Source: Streptomyces xanthii (GTDB taxonomy: Bacteria; Actinomycetota; Actinomycetes; Streptomycetales; Streptomycetaceae). Taken from it: a DNA stretch of 64,000 nt. A program made the position numbers and the translations under genes. The DNA is taken from assembly GCF_014621695.1 (NCBI RefSeq), contig NZ_CP061281.1, positions 3,038,001 to 3,102,000 on the forward strand, written 5' to 3'. The notes below the pieces were generated by a model. That model saw only the letters and a list, made by a program, of their open reading frames with translations. It did no database searches and was not told the origin of the DNA. Below are positions 62,571 through 64,000 of the stretch, one piece after another; the stretch's first letter is position 1; every line of letters begins with the position of its first letter.

Positions 62571-64000
62571 TCAGAGCTTGTGGATGTCGAGGTTGGCGAT
62601 GGCGGTCTTGGCGACCTCCCGGCCGCGCTCGGTGAAGTCGCCCTTGCCGGGATAGTCGATCCACAGCCGGTACATGTCCCCGGCCGAGGTCTTGTAGTAG
62701 AACGCCTGCGCCTCGCGCGGCACGTCCTTGTCCAGGTCGAGCGCGGTGCCGCTGACGCCGTAGGTGATCTTGTTGAGCGCGGCGTCCTTCTCCTTGTACG
62801 TGACGTTGGAGTCGGTCTCGCTGGTGGGCTTGGTGTCGCTCGACATCAGCCCGCCGGCGCCGCTGAACGAGTTGTCCTTGATGTCGTCGGAGTCCTTGAA
62901 CGCCTCGGCGTCGGCCGTCCCCGCGATGTCGGTCTTGTCCTCGACGTGGTCCCAGCGCGCCAGCATGACGGTGATCGCGCCGCTGGGGTCCTTGTAGGTG
63001 ATCTCGACCGTGTCGTCGTCCGGGATCCGGATGTAGTCGGCGGGCACCGCGACGGTCGCGTCCAGCGGCTTCGCCTCGTCGTGCTTCTTCCAGCCGTCCG
63101 GCAGCGGGCCCGCGAACGGCTTCGCGAGGACCAGATACGCGGCGACCGCGGCCACGACGACGCCCGCGCCGATCCCGAGCAGCGTCTTGCGGCCCAGACG
63201 CAGACCGCTCTGCGCCGAGCCGATCTGGACGACCTGGGTGGGCTGGGGCGCGGGCGGTTCGGCGGCGCGCTCCAGGAGGGCGCGGACCTGCGCCGCGTTC
63301 GGCCGGCGGGCCGGGTCCTTCTGGAGCAGGCCGTTGATCGCCTCGGCCAGCGGGCCCTGCGCGGAGGCGGGCGCGGCCGGGGTCGCGTTCAGGACGGACT
63401 GCAGGGTGGCCGGGGTGTTGTTGCGGCGGAACGGGGAGACGCCCTCGGTCGCCGCGTAGAGGACGACGCCGAGCGACCACAGGTCGGAGGCCGGGCCGGG
63501 GCGCTGGCCCAGCACCCGCTCGGGCGCGATGAACTCGGGCGAGCCGACGAAGCCGCCGGTGTCCGTCAGATTGGTCTCGCCCTCGATCTGGGCGATGCCG
63601 AAGTCGGTGAGGATCACGCGGTCGTGGCGGCCGAGCATCACGTTGTCCGGCTTCACGTCGCGGTGCAGGATGCCGGCGGCGTGCGCGGCCTCCAGGGCGC
63701 CGAGCACCTCCAGGCCGATCCGGGCGGCCTCGCGCGCGCCGAGCGTGCCCTCCTTGAGGGCGTCGCCGAGCGAGCGGCCCTGCACGAACTCCATGACGAT
63801 CCACGGCTGGCCGTCCTCGACGGCGACGTCGTGCACGTTCACGACCGCGGGGTGGTCGAGGCGCGCCGCGGCCCGCGCCTCGCGCCGCATGCGCTCGAAG
63901 GCGTTGGCCCGCTCCTGGGCCGGCAGGTGGTCCGGGATGCGCGGCTCCTTCACCGCGACCTCGCGGTCCACCGTCTCGTCCTTGGCCCGCCACACGGTGC
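62571..64000 (-). CDS. Transmembrane Ser/Thr protein kinase (second of the pair; cut at the window edge)
   Basis: The gene continues past 64000, so the N-terminus and glycine loop are missing. Visible parts: VAVKEPRIP (catalytic Lys), LHRDVKPDNVML, LTDFGIAQIE, SPEFIAPERVL. The membrane helix (TLLGIGAGVVVAAVAAYLVL) follows the kinase domain. The outer domain (VAVPADYIRIPDDDTVEITY, MLARWDHVEDKTDIA) resembles that of the downstream kinase, so the two arose by duplication. Transcribed leftward ahead of 60917-62569. Confidence 0.9.
   Translation of the reverse strand, partial: TVWRAKDETVDREVAVKEPRIPDHLPAQERANAFERMRREARAAARLDHPAVVNVHDVAVEDGQPWIVMEFVQGRSLGDALKEGTLGAREAARIGLEVLGALEAAHAAGILHRDVKPDNVMLGRHDRVILTDFGIAQIEGETNLTDTGGFVGSPEFIAPERVLGQRPGPASDLWSLGVVLYAATEGVSPFRRNNTPATLQSVLNATPAAPASAQGPLAEAINGLLQKDPARRPNAAQVRALLERAAEPPAPQPTQVVQIGSAQSGLRLGRKTLLGIGAGVVVAAVAAYLVLAKPFAGPLPDGWKKHDEAKPLDATVAVPADYIRIPDDDTVEITYKDPSGAITVMLARWDHVEDKTDIAGTADAEAFKDSDDIKDNSFSGAGGLMSSDTKPTSETDSNVTYKEKDAALNKITYGVSGTALDLDKDVPREAQAFYYKTSAGDMYRLWIDYPGKGDFTERGREVAKTAIANLDIHKL

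Overview
The window is a piece of a Streptomyces chromosome (or a very close actinomycete). The evidence is the very high GC content, frequent GTG and TTG starts, 4-base ATGA/GTGA gene couplings, and families typical of the genus: a DUF397/XRE/ATPase trio, PspC-fused kinases, an LAXTG sortase substrate and SnoaL-tailed ECF sigma factors. Housekeeping markers (mdh, folD, purN-purH, sucC-sucD, pcrA, guaA) sit in the order I recall for the conserved core of Streptomyces chromosomes. I see no phage, integrase, transposase, rRNA, tRNA or CRISPR array. The accessory content is regulatory, cell-surface and stress-related.

Layout. 1-4.0 kb: truncated mdh, a membrane-anchored XRE/DUF2690 protein, folD with DUF3017, and an RDD protein. 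4.2-6.9 kb: an FHA protein coupled to a membrane Ser/Thr kinase whose outer domain looks like a lytic transglycosylase, then a small secreted I36-like protein. 7-16 kb: purN-purH, a membrane protein, a PerM-like (DUF6350) protein with a partly duplicated 3' end, an XRE/sigma-like/TM fusion, and sucCD. 16.3-18.8 kb: two repeat-rich secreted proteins. 18.9-26.8 kb: a divergent five-gene module (VWA, DUF5682 and MoxR-like AAA leftward; SWIM zinc finger and DUF5691 rightward). 27-38 kb: a B12-binding mutase subunit, a lipase, an M23 peptidase with a large disordered N-terminus, pcrA, a c-di-AMP riboswitch with an NlpC/P60 hydrolase, a TDT transporter and a second NlpC/P60 protein. 38-43 kb: an ECF sigma factor, GNAT, a winged-helix/zinc-ribbon regulator, a whiJ/abaA-type trio and a phosphotransferase. 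43-47 kb: a PspC-type two-component system and its divergent PspC/LiaF-like partner. 47-57 kb: DoxX, a membrane protein, a class II aldolase-fold protein, a PPOX protein, guaA, a lipoprotein, a glycosyltransferase and an LAETG surface protein. 57-64 kb: a GMC oxidoreductase, succinate-semialdehyde dehydrogenase and two tandem Ser/Thr kinases, the last cut by the window edge.

The strongest candidate for a little-described system is the 18.9-26.8 kb module. The 143 bp between its two arms holds two copies, in opposite orientation, of one 21-bp element. Each copy matches the DNA-damage (RecA-NDp/PafBC-type) promoter consensus TGTCRGTG-N8-TAnnnT, and each sits at promoter distance from the start it faces. 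A third match lies directly upstream of pcrA. I infer that the AAA/VWA/DUF5682/SWIM/DUF5691 module is damage-inducible together with the helicase.

Four copies of a dispersed inverted repeat (A 26881, B 46831, C 52311, D 58951), plus a relic near 20218, interrupt intergenic regions. They come in two arm types.
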